Positions 20,833-28,906 of a DNA stretch of 64,000 nt are shown here, piece after piece. Source of the stretch: Hyphomicrobiaceae bacterium (GTDB lineage Bacteria > Pseudomonadota > Alphaproteobacteria > Rhizobiales > Hyphomicrobiaceae); contig JALHMB010000005.1 of assembly GCA_022844275.1 (NCBI GenBank), positions 517,612-581,611 of the forward strand. The letters run 5' to 3'. The position numbers and the translations under genes were made by a program. The notes beneath the pieces were generated by a model. The model was not told the origin of the DNA. It ran no database searches and saw nothing but the letters and a program-made list of their open reading frames with translations. How positions within the stretch are numbered: the first letter of the stretch is position 1; each line of letters starts with the position of its first letter.

Positions 20833-20924
20833 CGCTTGCTGTCTCTCCCTGGTCCCCGCATTGCCATTGCCTAGCATGCGAGTTTCATTCTCGATTTGAA
20901 CGCACGCGACAGAAAATGACCCCG

Positions 20925-22202
20925 TTATTCCGCCGCAACGCGCTTCGGCGGTGGTTCGGTCGCGCCGGATGCCTTGATCGAGGCGACCTCATCCACTGAG
21001 TAACCGAGCACGTCACGTAGCACTTCCTCGGTGTGCTCGCCGAGCAGCGGCGAGCGTTTCACGTCGGCCGGCGAGTCCGACAGCTTGATCGGGTTGCCGA
21101 CCGAGAGATACTTGCCGCGCTTGGGATGATCGACCTCGACGACCGTCCCCGTCGCGCGCAGCGACTGGTCCTCGGCAAGTTCTTTCATCGAGAGGATCGG
21201 CCCGCACGGGATGTCGAACTCATTGAGGATGTCCATGGCCTCGAACTTGGTCTTGGTCGATGTCCAGTCCTCGATGCGGCCAAAGATCTGATTGAGCCGC
21301 GGCAGTCGCGCCTTCGGCGTCGCGAAGTCCGGATCGGTCTTCCAGCCAGGTTCGCCGATCACATCGCAGATCTTCTCCCAAACCGGCGCCTGCGTGATGA
21401 AGTAGATGTAGGCGTCGGGGTCGTTCTCCCAGCCCTTGCACTTGAGGATGCGGCCGGGCTGACCGCCGCCCGAGTCATTGCCGGCGCGCGGCACTGCGGC
21501 ACCGAAGGGCACGCCTTCGCCGAACTGGCTGTACTCGGTGAGCGGGCCGTGAGCGAGGCGCTGCTGGTCGCGCAGCTTCACGCGGCAGAGATTGAGCACA
21601 CCGTCCTGCATGGCACAGGTCACGCGCTGCCCCTTGCCCGAATGCGTGCGCTGATAGAGTGCCGTCACGATGCCGAGGGCGAGGTGGAGGCCCGTGCCGC
21701 TGTCGCCGATCTGCGCGCCCGTCACGAGCGGCAGGCCTTCGCGGAAGCCGGTCGTCGAGGCGGCGCCGCCCGTGCACTGCGCGACGTTCTCGTAGACCTT
21801 GCAGTCCTCATAAGGCCCCGGACCGAAACCCTTGATCGAGGCGACGATCATGCGCGGGTTCAGCTGATGAATGGTCTCCCAGGGGAAGCCCATGCGGTCG
21901 AGCACGCCAGGGCCGAAATTCTCGACCAGTACATCGCATGTCTTGATCAGGCGCTCGAGCACTTCCTTGCCCGTCTTGTTCTTGGTGTCGAGCGTGATCG
22001 AGCGCTTGTTGTGGTTCAGCATCGTGAAATAGAGGCTGTCCGCGTTCGGCACGTCCATGAGCTGGCCGCGCGTGATGTCGCCGGTGCCGGGACGTTCGAC
22101 CTTGATCACGTCGGCCCCGAACCACGCGAGAAGCTGGGTGCACGTCGGTCCGGATTGAACGTGCGTGAAGTCGAGAATACGGACGCCTGCGAGCGCTTTC
22201 AT
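20925..22202 (-). CDS. frc: Formyl-CoA:oxalate CoA-transferase
   Basis: Class III CoA-transferase that moves CoA from formyl-CoA to oxalate, producing oxalyl-CoA for the adjacent decarboxylase. The start [19 protein letters not shown] carries the conserved Gln (about 16). The catalytic Asp is in [14 protein letters not shown] (about residue 167), and the mobile glycine loop reads [25 protein letters not shown] is also family-typical. At 425 residues the length matches known Frc. It lies 14 bases downstream of oxc, which strongly supports oxalate rather than another acid as substrate. Confidence 0.94.
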   Translation of the reverse strand: MKALAGVRILDFTHVQSGPTCTQLLAWFGADVIKVERPGTGDITRGQLMDVPNADSLYFTMLNHNKRSITLDTKNKTGKEVLERLIKTCDVLVENFGPGVLDRMGFPWETIHQLNPRMIVASIKGFGPGPYEDCKVYENVAQCTGGAASTTGFREGLPLVTGAQIGDSGTGLHLALGIVTALYQRTHSGKGQRVTCAMQDGVLNLCRVKLRDQQRLAHGPLTEYSQFGEGVPFGAAVPRAGNDSGGGQPGRILKCKGWENDPDAYIYFITQAPVWEKICDVIGEPGWKTDPDFATPKARLPRLNQIFGRIEDWTSTKTKFEAMDILNEFDIPCGPILSMKELAEDQSLRATGTVVEVDHPKRGKYLSVGNPIKLSDSPADVKRSPLLGEHTEEVLRDVLGYSVDEVASIKASGATEPPPKRVAAE

Positions 22203-22216
22203 GAATGCTCTCTCCC

Positions 22217-23953
22217 TTACTTCTTCTTCAATGCGCTTTGCGGATTCAGATTGCCGATGCGGCCGCTTTCGCTGCCGGCAGCGGGGTCGATAACTGCGTT
22301 GATGAGTGTGGGCTTGCCCGAGTCCATCGCGGCATTCACTGCGCGCCTGAGTTCATCCGGCGAGGTTGCGTTAACGCCGACGCCGCCGAAGGCTTCCATC
22401 ATGCGGTCGTAGCGCGAACCCTTGACGAACACCGTCGTTGCCGGGTCGTCGCCCGCCTTGTTGACGTCGGTGCCGCGATAGATGCCGTCATTGTTGAAGA
22501 TGACGATGCAGACCGGCAGCTTGTACCGGCAGATGGTCTCGATCTCCATGCCGGAGAAGCCGAAGGCGCTGTCGCCTTCGACGGCCAGCACGGGCTTGCC
22601 GGTCTCGATGGCCGCGGCGATGGCATAGCCCATGCCGATGCCCATGACGCCCCAGGTGCCGACGTCGATGCGCTTTCTCGGCTGGTAGATGTCGATGATG
22701 CCGCGCGCGAGATCGAGCGTGTTGGCACCCTCGTTCACAAGGATCGCGTCGGGGCGCTCCTTGATGACGGTGCGCAGCACGCCGAGCGCGCCGTGGTAGT
22801 CCATCGGCGAGTTGTTGTTCATCAGGCGCGGCGCCATCTTCGCGATGTTCTCGTCGCGCTTTTTGGCGACAGCGCCCGTCCAGTCCGCAGGAGGCACGGG
22901 CCACTTCGTATCCATGCCGTCGAGCAGCGCCTGAACGCAGGAGCCGATGTCGCCGACGACCGGTGCGACGATCTCGATGTTCGAGTCCATCTCACGCGGC
23001 TCGATATCGATCTGGATGAACTTCTTCGGCGCGTCGCCCCACGTCTTGCCTTTGCCGTGCGAGAGCAGCCAGTTGAGCCGAGCGCCGATCAGCATCACGA
23101 CATCGCTGTCCTTGAGCACGGTCGAGCGCGCAGCACCCGCGCAGAGCGGATGCGTGTCGGGCAACAGACCCTTACCCATGCTCATGGGCAGGAAGGGAAC
23201 GCCGCTCTTCTCGACGAACGAGCGGATCGCGTCGTCGGCCTGAGCATAAGCTGCGCCCTTGCCGAGAATGATGAGGGGCTTCTTCGCGCTTTTCAGAACA
23301 TCGAGCGCACGCTTCACGGCGTCGGGGGCCGGGATCTGCGCCGGTGCCGGGTCGATGACCTTCACGAGCGATTTGCGGCCCGCTTCGGCATTCATGACCT
23401 GGCCGAAGAGCTTTGCCGGCAGATCGAGATACACACCGCCGGGGCGGCCCGAGACGGCCGAGCGGATTGCGCGCGCAATACCAATGCCGATGTCTTGCGC
23501 GTGTAGCACGCGGTACGCCGCCTTGCAGAGCGGCTTCGCGATCGCAAGCTGATCCATCTCCTCGTAGTCGCCCTGCTGCAGGTCGACGATCTCGCGTTCG
23601 GACGAGCCCGAGATCAGGATCATCGGGAAGCAGTTCGTCGTGGCGTGTGCGAGTGCAGTGAGGCCGTTGAGAAAGCCCGGTGCTGACACCGTGAGACAGA
23701 TGCCCGGCTTCTTCGTGAGGAAGCCGGCGATCGACGCCGCATATCCGGCATTCTGCTCGTGTCGGAACGAGATGACGCGAATGCCCGCGGCCTGCGCCAT
23801 GCGGCCGAAATCCGTGATCGGGATGCCGGGCACGCCGTAGATCGTGTCGAGGCTGTTTAGCTTCAGCGCATCGATGATGAGGTTGAAGCCGTCAGTGAGC
23901 TCCTGCTCGCCGGCTCCCGTCGCCGTCTCAGCGTTCTGGGCTGTTGCTGACAT
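22217..23953 (-). CDS. oxc: Oxalyl-CoA decarboxylase
   Basis: ThDP enzyme converting oxalyl-CoA to formyl-CoA and CO2. The start [13 protein letters not shown] at 23953 has GGAAGGGAA before it. The N-terminal pyrimidine-binding domain has [13 protein letters not shown] and the conserved Glu in [12 protein letters not shown]. The C-terminal ThDP motif runs [20 protein letters not shown] to [11 protein letters not shown]. The family-specific [12 protein letters not shown] and the C-terminal tail [11 protein letters not shown] fit Oxc. First enzyme gene after the gntR regulator, so it should be made under that regulator's promoter, followed by frc. Confidence 0.95.
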   Translation of the reverse strand: MSATAQNAETATGAGEQELTDGFNLIIDALKLNSLDTIYGVPGIPITDFGRMAQAAGIRVISFRHEQNAGYAASIAGFLTKKPGICLTVSAPGFLNGLTALAHATTNCFPMILISGSSEREIVDLQQGDYEEMDQLAIAKPLCKAAYRVLHAQDIGIGIARAIRSAVSGRPGGVYLDLPAKLFGQVMNAEAGRKSLVKVIDPAPAQIPAPDAVKRALDVLKSAKKPLIILGKGAAYAQADDAIRSFVEKSGVPFLPMSMGKGLLPDTHPLCAGAARSTVLKDSDVVMLIGARLNWLLSHGKGKTWGDAPKKFIQIDIEPREMDSNIEIVAPVVGDIGSCVQALLDGMDTKWPVPPADWTGAVAKKRDENIAKMAPRLMNNNSPMDYHGALGVLRTVIKERPDAILVNEGANTLDLARGIIDIYQPRKRIDVGTWGVMGIGMGYAIAAAIETGKPVLAVEGDSAFGFSGMEIETICRYKLPVCIVIFNNDGIYRGTDVNKAGDDPATTVFVKGSRYDRMMEAFGGVGVNATSPDELRRAVNAAMDSGKPTLINAVIDPAAGSESGRIGNLNPQSALKKK

Positions 23954-24019
23954 TATGTTTCCCTTCCCACGCAGTTGTGTTCTCGTTGATGTGTCCGGCC
24001 GCCTCACCCATCGCCGGCG

Positions 24020-24706
24020 TCAGTCGATCTTGACGAACCGCTCCACATGATCGCGCAGCTTCAATGTGTGCTCACGTACGAGGCGCTCCGCCCGCTCGGT
24101 ATCGCGGGCTTCGAGCGCCGCGACGATCTCCTTGTGATCGACGATCGAGCGCCGCGCACGATCATCCTCGAAGATCGTGCGCTGGCGAATGGCCCGGACA
24201 TGGAAGAACAGAGCTTCCGACATCTCGGCGATCAGACCGCATTTTCCGAGCTTGATGATCGCCTGATGAAAGAGGATGTTGGCGTCGGAATACTCGCCCA
24301 TCTTTGCCGCGACCTTGTCGGTCGAGAAGGTGTCGACGAGATCGTGCAGACTCGCGAGCTCTTCGTCGCTCGCTTCCTTCGTTGCAAGGCGTGCGGCCAT
24401 GCTCTCGAGCGCGGCCCACACGGTGATCATCTCGAGGATCTCGGCCTTGGTGCGACGGACGATGAAAATGCCCTTGCGCGGTACGATGCGCACGAGGCCC
24501 TCGGAGTCCAGCTGCGCAAGCGCTTCCCTCAGCGGGGTGCGCGAGACGCCGAAGCGAGCGGATAGATCGCGCTCGTCGAGCTTGAGTTCGGCGTTGTCGT
24601 CATAGATGTTCATCTGCATGATCGCAGACTTGAGCGCTGTGTACGCCTTGGCCTTGAGGCTCAGGCTCTCGACGATCGGAGCAATTCGGATTTGAGTATC
24701 TGACAA
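24020..24706 (-). CDS. GntR-family regulator with FCD domain
   Basis: A 228-residue DNA-binding regulator. The winged helix covers residues about 15-85 (KAYTALKSAIMQMN, then LSARFGVSRTPLREALAQL), and the all-helical FCD ligand domain follows (VWAALESMAARLA, FHQAIIKLGKCGLI, HKEIVAALEARD). It heads the leftward oxc-frc operon and faces tctA. Two near-identical sites matching the FCD consensus TNGT-N2-ACNA sit at both facing promoters, so it likely represses itself, the oxalate genes and the transporter until an organic acid or acyl-CoA binds. The ligand is inferred, not shown. Confidence 0.9.
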   Translation of the reverse strand: MSDTQIRIAPIVESLSLKAKAYTALKSAIMQMNIYDDNAELKLDERDLSARFGVSRTPLREALAQLDSEGLVRIVPRKGIFIVRRTKAEILEMITVWAALESMAARLATKEASDEELASLHDLVDTFSTDKVAAKMGEYSDANILFHQAIIKLGKCGLIAEMSEALFFHVRAIRQRTIFEDDRARRSIVDHKEIVAALEARDTERAERLVREHTLKLRDHVERFVKID

Positions 24707-24746
24707 GGCTCACCTCGGTGGCGGTTAGGCCGGGCGGCTGTGGTTC

Positions 24747-24783
24747 TTGGTATACCATAGAGCGGCAAGCGCCGTGAGTTCAA
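24747..24783 (-). promoter_or_regulatory. Promoter and GntR operator of the gntR-oxc-frc operon
   Basis: On the minus strand TTGAAC (24783-24778) is followed after 18 bases by TATGGT (24759-24754). The -10 is embedded in the 13-bp sequence TATGGTATACCAA (24759-24747), whose centre TGGTATACCA is a perfect palindrome fitting TNGT-N2-ACNA. This placement predicts direct repression and autoregulation. Confidence 0.72.
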
Positions 24784-24964
24784 GCCCCTTATGGTGCACG
24801 TGCGTACGATTTGCACGACGGCGCGCCGAAATCATGTGTCGACCGAATTGCTGCAGTGCGCAAGAAACGCCGATGGCATCGGCATTAGTTGCTATTCTAA
24901 AGTTTGGCTAGCTCGCGTGACGATCTCGTCAGTCGTCGTCTCGCTGCGCCTGCGTAGCAGCTTC

Positions 24965-25001
24965 TTGTCACGTCGCTTAGAAGGGGTATATGGTATGCCA
25001 A
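24965..25001 (+). promoter_or_regulatory. Promoter and GntR operator of the tctACB operon
   Basis: TTGTCA (24965-24970), an 18-base spacer and TATGGT (24989-24994; TATATG at 16 bases is an alternative). The -10 lies inside TATGGTATGCCAA (24989-25001). This differs by one base from the operator at the facing gntR promoter and has the same orientation relative to its own promoter. A leader of about 150 bases reaches tctA. The stretch 24784-24964 between the two promoters shows nothing else. Confidence 0.72.
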
Positions 25002-25152
25002 ACTGATACATCACCGAACTGCAAAACCGGACTTAACCGGCTTCGGCGATGGGCTCGCAACGACGGGCAGGGCGGGGTACGAGGCACGAGGGTCTGAGGC
25101 CCAAGCACCTTCTTCCCCGCACCAGGGCGGAACGCTGGCCTGCGGAGGGAAT

Positions 25153-26664
25153 GTGGAAGAGATCGCATCGTTGATGCAGGGGTTCAGTATCGCACTGACC
25201 CCTTACAACCTCGCCCTGATGTTTGTCGGCATCGTTCTCGGGGTCGTCATCGGTGTTCTACCGGGATTGGGTGGCGCAAATGGCGTCGCGATCCTGTTGC
25301 CCCTCACCTTCTCCATGCCACCGACTTCAGCGATCATCATGCTCTCCTGCATTTACTGGGGAGCGCTGTTCGGCGGGGCCATTACCTCCATCCTGTTCAA
25401 TATCCCAGGCGAGCCCTGGTCGGTGGCGACGACGTTCGATGGGCACCCCATGGCGCGTCAGGGCCGAGCCGATGAGGCGCTGACGGCGGCCTTCACCTCT
25501 TCTTTCGTCGGCGCCTTCGTCGCTGTCGTCGTCATTACCTTCCTGGCGCCGGTTATTGCGCGATTTGCGCTGCAATTCGGCCCTGCAGAGTTCTTCTCGG
25601 TATTCTTTCTCACGTTCGCGAGCTTCGTCGGCATGGGCCGAGGCAGCGCCTCGAAAACGCTCGCCGCCATGGCCCTTGGTTTCGCGCTCGCGGCTGTCGG
25701 CATGGACGGCGTTACCGGGCAGCTCCGCATGACGTTCGGATACGATGAGCTCCTCGGTGGTTTCGACTTCCTCATCGCTGTGATCGGGCTTTTCGGTATC
25801 GGCGAGATCCTCTCGTCGATGGAAGACGGGCTCAAGTTCCAGGGCTCAGAAGCGAAGCTGCGTCTGACCGTCGTGTTGACCACCTGGAAAAAACTCCTTG
25901 CCTACTGGGTGACCTCGATCCGGAGCTGCATCATCGGCTGCTGGATGGGCATTACGCCGGGCGGCGCGACGCCCGCGTCGTTCATGAGCTACGGCCTCGC
26001 CAAGCGCATGTCACCGCGAGGCGCCAACTTCGGCAAGGGCGAGATGGAGGGCGTTGTGGCGCCGGAGACTGCGGCTCATGCCGCCGGAACCAGTGCCCTC
26101 CTTCCGATGCTGACGCTCGGCATTCCGGGTTCGCCGACGGCTGCGGTTCTGCTCGGGGGGCTTCTCATTTGGGGCCTGCAGCCAGGGCCGCTGCTCTTCG
26201 TCGAGCAGAAGGAGTTCGTGTGGGGCCTTATCGCGTCCATGTATCTCGGTAACATCGTCGGTCTCATCGTGGTGCTGACGTGCGTGCCGATGTTCGCGGC
26301 GATCCTGCGCATTCCCTTTTCCATCATTGCACCGGTCATCCTGGTAATCTGCGCTATCGGCGCCTACACCGTGAACAACAACATGTTCGACGTCTGGATG
26401 ATGCTGGTGTTCGGCGTCGTCGGTTACGTCTTCAACAAGCTGCGGTATCCGCTGGCGCCACTGGTTCTCGCGATCGTGCTCGGCGATAAAGCCGAGGAAG
26501 CCTTCCGCCAGAGCATGCTGCTCTCGCAGGGCAATCTTTCCATCTTCTGGGCCAATCCGCTCGTTGCGACGATTATGTCGCTGGGTCTCGCGATGCTGAT
26601 TTGGCCGCTCGCAAGCGCGCTCAAGGCCCGCTTCGGGCACGCACGCTCGGCGACAGCCGCATAG
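25153..26664 (+). CDS. tctA: Tripartite tricarboxylate-type transporter, large membrane subunit TctA
   Basis: The 503-residue, roughly 12-TM channel subunit of a TTT secondary transporter. The start is a GTG at 25153 behind GGAGGGAAT, giving MEEIASLMQGFSIALTP, which matches the usual TctA N-terminus; an overlapping ATG at 25151 is out of frame. Family signatures are GVLPGLGGANGVAILLPLTF near residue 36 (split), GITPGGATPASFMSYGLAK near residue 263, and TLGIPGSPTAAVLLGG. First gene of a rightward operon with tctC and tctB, divergent from gntR-oxc-frc. Oxalate, formate or a related carboxylate is a reasonable but unproven substrate. Confidence 0.95.
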   Translation: MEEIASLMQGFSIALTPYNLALMFVGIVLGVVIGVLPGLGGANGVAILLPLTFSMPPTSAIIMLSCIYWGALFGGAITSILFNIPGEPWSVATTFDGHPMARQGRADEALTAAFTSSFVGAFVAVVVITFLAPVIARFALQFGPAEFFSVFFLTFASFVGMGRGSASKTLAAMALGFALAAVGMDGVTGQLRMTFGYDELLGGFDFLIAVIGLFGIGEILSSMEDGLKFQGSEAKLRLTVVLTTWKKLLAYWVTSIRSCIIGCWMGITPGGATPASFMSYGLAKRMSPRGANFGKGEMEGVVAPETAAHAAGTSALLPMLTLGIPGSPTAAVLLGGLLIWGLQPGPLLFVEQKEFVWGLIASMYLGNIVGLIVVLTCVPMFAAILRIPFSIIAPVILVICAIGAYTVNNNMFDVWMMLVFGVVGYVFNKLRYPLAPLVLAIVLGDKAEEAFRQSMLLSQGNLSIFWANPLVATIMSLGLAMLIWPLASALKARFGHARSATAA

Positions 26665-26767
26665 GGAGCGCAAATCCGAGCCATCGAGCACAAGCAATTC
26701 CGCCTCCGAAATCGGCGGCGGCAAGAAGGCCTCAAAAATGGAGGCAGATGAAAAGGAGGAAACGACA

Positions 26768-27796
26768 ATGGACTTTCGACGCACGATGTTGGGCCGCCGT
26801 CTTGCCTGGGCCGTTCTGGCGGGCGCGACGTTGCTCGCGGGCGCCGCCCTACCGGCACAGGCTTGGGAGCCGACCAAGCAAGTGACGTTCATCATTCCCG
26901 CCGGCACGGGTGGCGGCGCTGATCAGATGGCGCGGTTCATTCAGGGCGTCGTCGGCAAGCACAATCTGATGAAGCAGCCCATCGTCGTCATCAACAAGGC
27001 CGGCGGCGCGGGTGCCGAAGGCTTTCTCGAGGTGAAGAAGAGCAAGGGTGATGCTCACCAGATCATCATCACACTCTCGAATCTCTTCACGACTCCAATG
27101 GCGACCGGTGTTCCATTCAATTGGAAGGAGATGACGCCCGTCGCGATGCTGGCGCTGGACCAGTTCGTCCTCTGGGTGAACAGCGATACCCCTTACAAGA
27201 CAGCCAAGGACTACATCGAGGCTGTAAAGGCCGGCGCCGACAAGCAATTCAAGATGGGCGGCACCGGCTCGAAACAAGAAGACCAGATCATTACCGTGGC
27301 GCTGGAAAGCGTGACGGGCGGCAAGAAATTCACGTACGTGCCTTTCGCGGGCGGCGGCGCGGTCGCCGTGCAGCTCGTTGGCAAGCACGTGGACTCGACG
27401 GTCAACAATCCCATCGAGGCCGTAGCTCAGTGGCGCGCGGGGGGCCTGAGGCCGCTCTGCATCTTCGACGACAAGCGCAGCAGCTACACCACGAAAGTGA
27501 CGGACACGATGGCTTGGTCCGACATCCCGACCTGCAAGGAGTCGGGCGTGGACGTCGACTATCAGATGCTGCGTGGCATCTTCATGCCGGCCGGCGTGAC
27601 CAAGGAGCAGGTCGCCTTCTACGTCGATCTCTTCAAGAAGGTGCGAGAGACACCCGACTGGAAGGAGTTCATGGAGAAGGGCGCCTTCAACAACACCTTT
27701 ATGACGGGGGACGAGTACGCCAAGTGGGTCGAAGCGGCAGAGAAGCGCCACTATGAGCTGATGAAGTCAGCGGGCTTCCTGGCGGCAGGAAGATAA
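26768..27796 (+). CDS. tctC: TTT transporter periplasmic binding protein TctC (Bug family)
   Basis: A 342-residue extracytoplasmic receptor. The start MDFRRTMLGRRLAWAVLAG at 26768 has AAAGGAGGAAAC just upstream and a signal peptide cleaved after LPAQAW. The mature protein has the Bug-family N-terminal VTFIIPAGTGGGADQMAR and the loop VVINKAGGAGAEGFLEV, which bind the carboxylate of the ligand. The end is EKRHYELMKSAGFL. It sits between the two membrane subunits of the same operon and supplies the specificity of the system. Confidence 0.93.
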   Translation: MDFRRTMLGRRLAWAVLAGATLLAGAALPAQAWEPTKQVTFIIPAGTGGGADQMARFIQGVVGKHNLMKQPIVVINKAGGAGAEGFLEVKKSKGDAHQIIITLSNLFTTPMATGVPFNWKEMTPVAMLALDQFVLWVNSDTPYKTAKDYIEAVKAGADKQFKMGGTGSKQEDQIITVALESVTGGKKFTYVPFAGGGAVAVQLVGKHVDSTVNNPIEAVAQWRAGGLRPLCIFDDKRSSYTTKVTDTMAWSDIPTCKESGVDVDYQMLRGIFMPAGVTKEQVAFYVDLFKKVRETPDWKEFMEKGAFNNTFMTGDEYAKWVEAAEKRHYELMKSAGFLAAGR

Positions 27797-27890
27797 AGCG
27801 TTCTGCCGAAGCCTAGTGGCCTCGGCGGCGGCCTTCGCATCGCAGGGTGGGGCGGACGCGAAGGCCGCCCATAAAGTCGAGGAGCAAGTT

Positions 27891-28409
27891 ATGCGCGAGC
27901 AAGAGGATGCGTCGGACGAGCCATCGCTGGTTTCGAACCGTGTGCTCGAGATTGTGGTGGCGCTTCTGCTGCTCGGCATCAGCGCGATCATCATCTACGA
28001 TAGTGTTCGGCTAGGCATCGGCTGGGCCGAAGGTGAGGGACCGCGCGCGGGTTACTTTCCGTTCTACATCGCTGTGGTACTGGCGACGGCCAGCATCTCC
28101 ATCCTGCTTAAGGCCGTCATGGGTAAAGGCGACGGCCTGAGCGATTCCTTCGTTTCGCGGTCAGCGATCGGCCGTGTGATCACCGTACTTGTTCCTGCAA
28201 TCATCTACGTGGGGGCCGTCCAGTTCATTGGACTCTACACCGCGTCGGCGGCGTTCATCTTCTTCTTCATGATCTTCGTTGGTGGCGAGAGCGTGCTCCG
28301 TGCGATCGGGGTCGCCCTCGGCGTCCCAATCTTCTTCTTCGTGATGTTCGAGAAGTGGTTCCTCGTTCCGCTGCCCAAGGGACCGATCGAAGCCATGCTC
28401 GGCTTCTGA
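27891..28409 (+). CDS. tctB: TTT transporter small membrane subunit TctB
   Basis: A 172-residue small subunit with four predicted TM helices (about residues 22-40, 58-77, 100-120 and 124-160). The ATG at 27891 (MREQEDASDEPSL) follows GGAGC. The conserved GEGPRAGYFPFYIAVVL motif, typical of TctB, lies between TM1 and TM2. It is the last gene of the operon, 94 bases after tctC, and is followed by a strong intrinsic terminator. The order A-C-B is an uncommon permutation of the usual C-B-A. Confidence 0.88.
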   Translation: MREQEDASDEPSLVSNRVLEIVVALLLLGISAIIIYDSVRLGIGWAEGEGPRAGYFPFYIAVVLATASISILLKAVMGKGDGLSDSFVSRSAIGRVITVLVPAIIYVGAVQFIGLYTASAAFIFFFMIFVGGESVLRAIGVALGVPIFFFVMFEKWFLVPLPKGPIEAMLGF

Positions 28410-28434
28410 CGCGCGCCGCGAGAATCTCGGCATT

Positions 28435-28475
28435 AAAAAAGCCCCCGCTTCGCGATGAAGCGGGGGCTAGTTTTT
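28435..28475 (+). terminator. Strong bidirectional intrinsic terminator
   Basis: An 11-bp perfect stem, GCCCCCGCTTC (28441-28451) with GAAGCGGGGGC (28457-28467), and a 5-base loop. It is followed by TAGTTTTT and preceded by AAAAAA. It ends the tctACB transcript and, read the other way, any leftward transcript such as the small ORF at 28528-28701. Confidence 0.93.
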
Positions 28476-28527
28476 GCAGGAGATGTCAGATGAGCGGAGT
28501 GAGAGAGTCGGTGATCGAAGTGGGTGT

Positions 28528-28701
28528 TCAAAAGCTCTGCGCGGAGGTGTTCAGAGGGCTTTGGATATCGGCAACGACCCGGTTCGCCGACATCAGGGAA
28601 CTCACCAGCAGGGCACAAGCCACCAGAAGGCAGATCATTGCACCGATCCGGGCAGCCCGCCCAAGGCGGCCGACAGCCTCCAGATTTGCGCGATGATCCA
28701 T
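28528..28701 (-). CDS. Small single-TM protein, hypothetical
   Basis: A 57-residue frame starting MDHRANLEAVGRLGRAAR at 28701 with one predicted TM helix (about residues 17-37, IGAMICLLVACALLVSSLM). A positive N-terminus precedes it and a short polar tail follows. A purine-rich GGGG lies upstream but is not a strong ribosome site. The gene would end just before the bidirectional terminator. It is not recognised. The frame is open for another 54 codons upstream, but that part is not protein-like. It may be a real small membrane protein of the otherwise empty 430-base gap 28476-28906. Confidence 0.35.
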   Translation of the reverse strand: MDHRANLEAVGRLGRAARIGAMICLLVACALLVSSLMSANRVVADIQSPLNTSAQSF

Positions 28702-28906
28702 GACTTGCGCCCCGCTGTGTCTTATCTCGTGGTGTATATTGAGTAATACATTTGGCGGACTTAGTCGATTGTTAGCAATGTGATTGGTAAACGGGGCGAA
28801 TATTAAATTAATTGCTTTTTTACATCTTTGGCTCGGATTGCTCAAAATGGCAGCGGCCGCCATGGCACCCGCCCGGCGGCCGCATGATCCGATGCTTTCA
28901 GGCCGT

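Noticed and set aside
20925..22202. CoA-transferase as CaiB/alpha-methylacyl-CoA racemase type
   Set aside because: Glycine loop, conserved Gln and direct linkage to oxalyl-CoA decarboxylase favour formyl-CoA:oxalate transferase.
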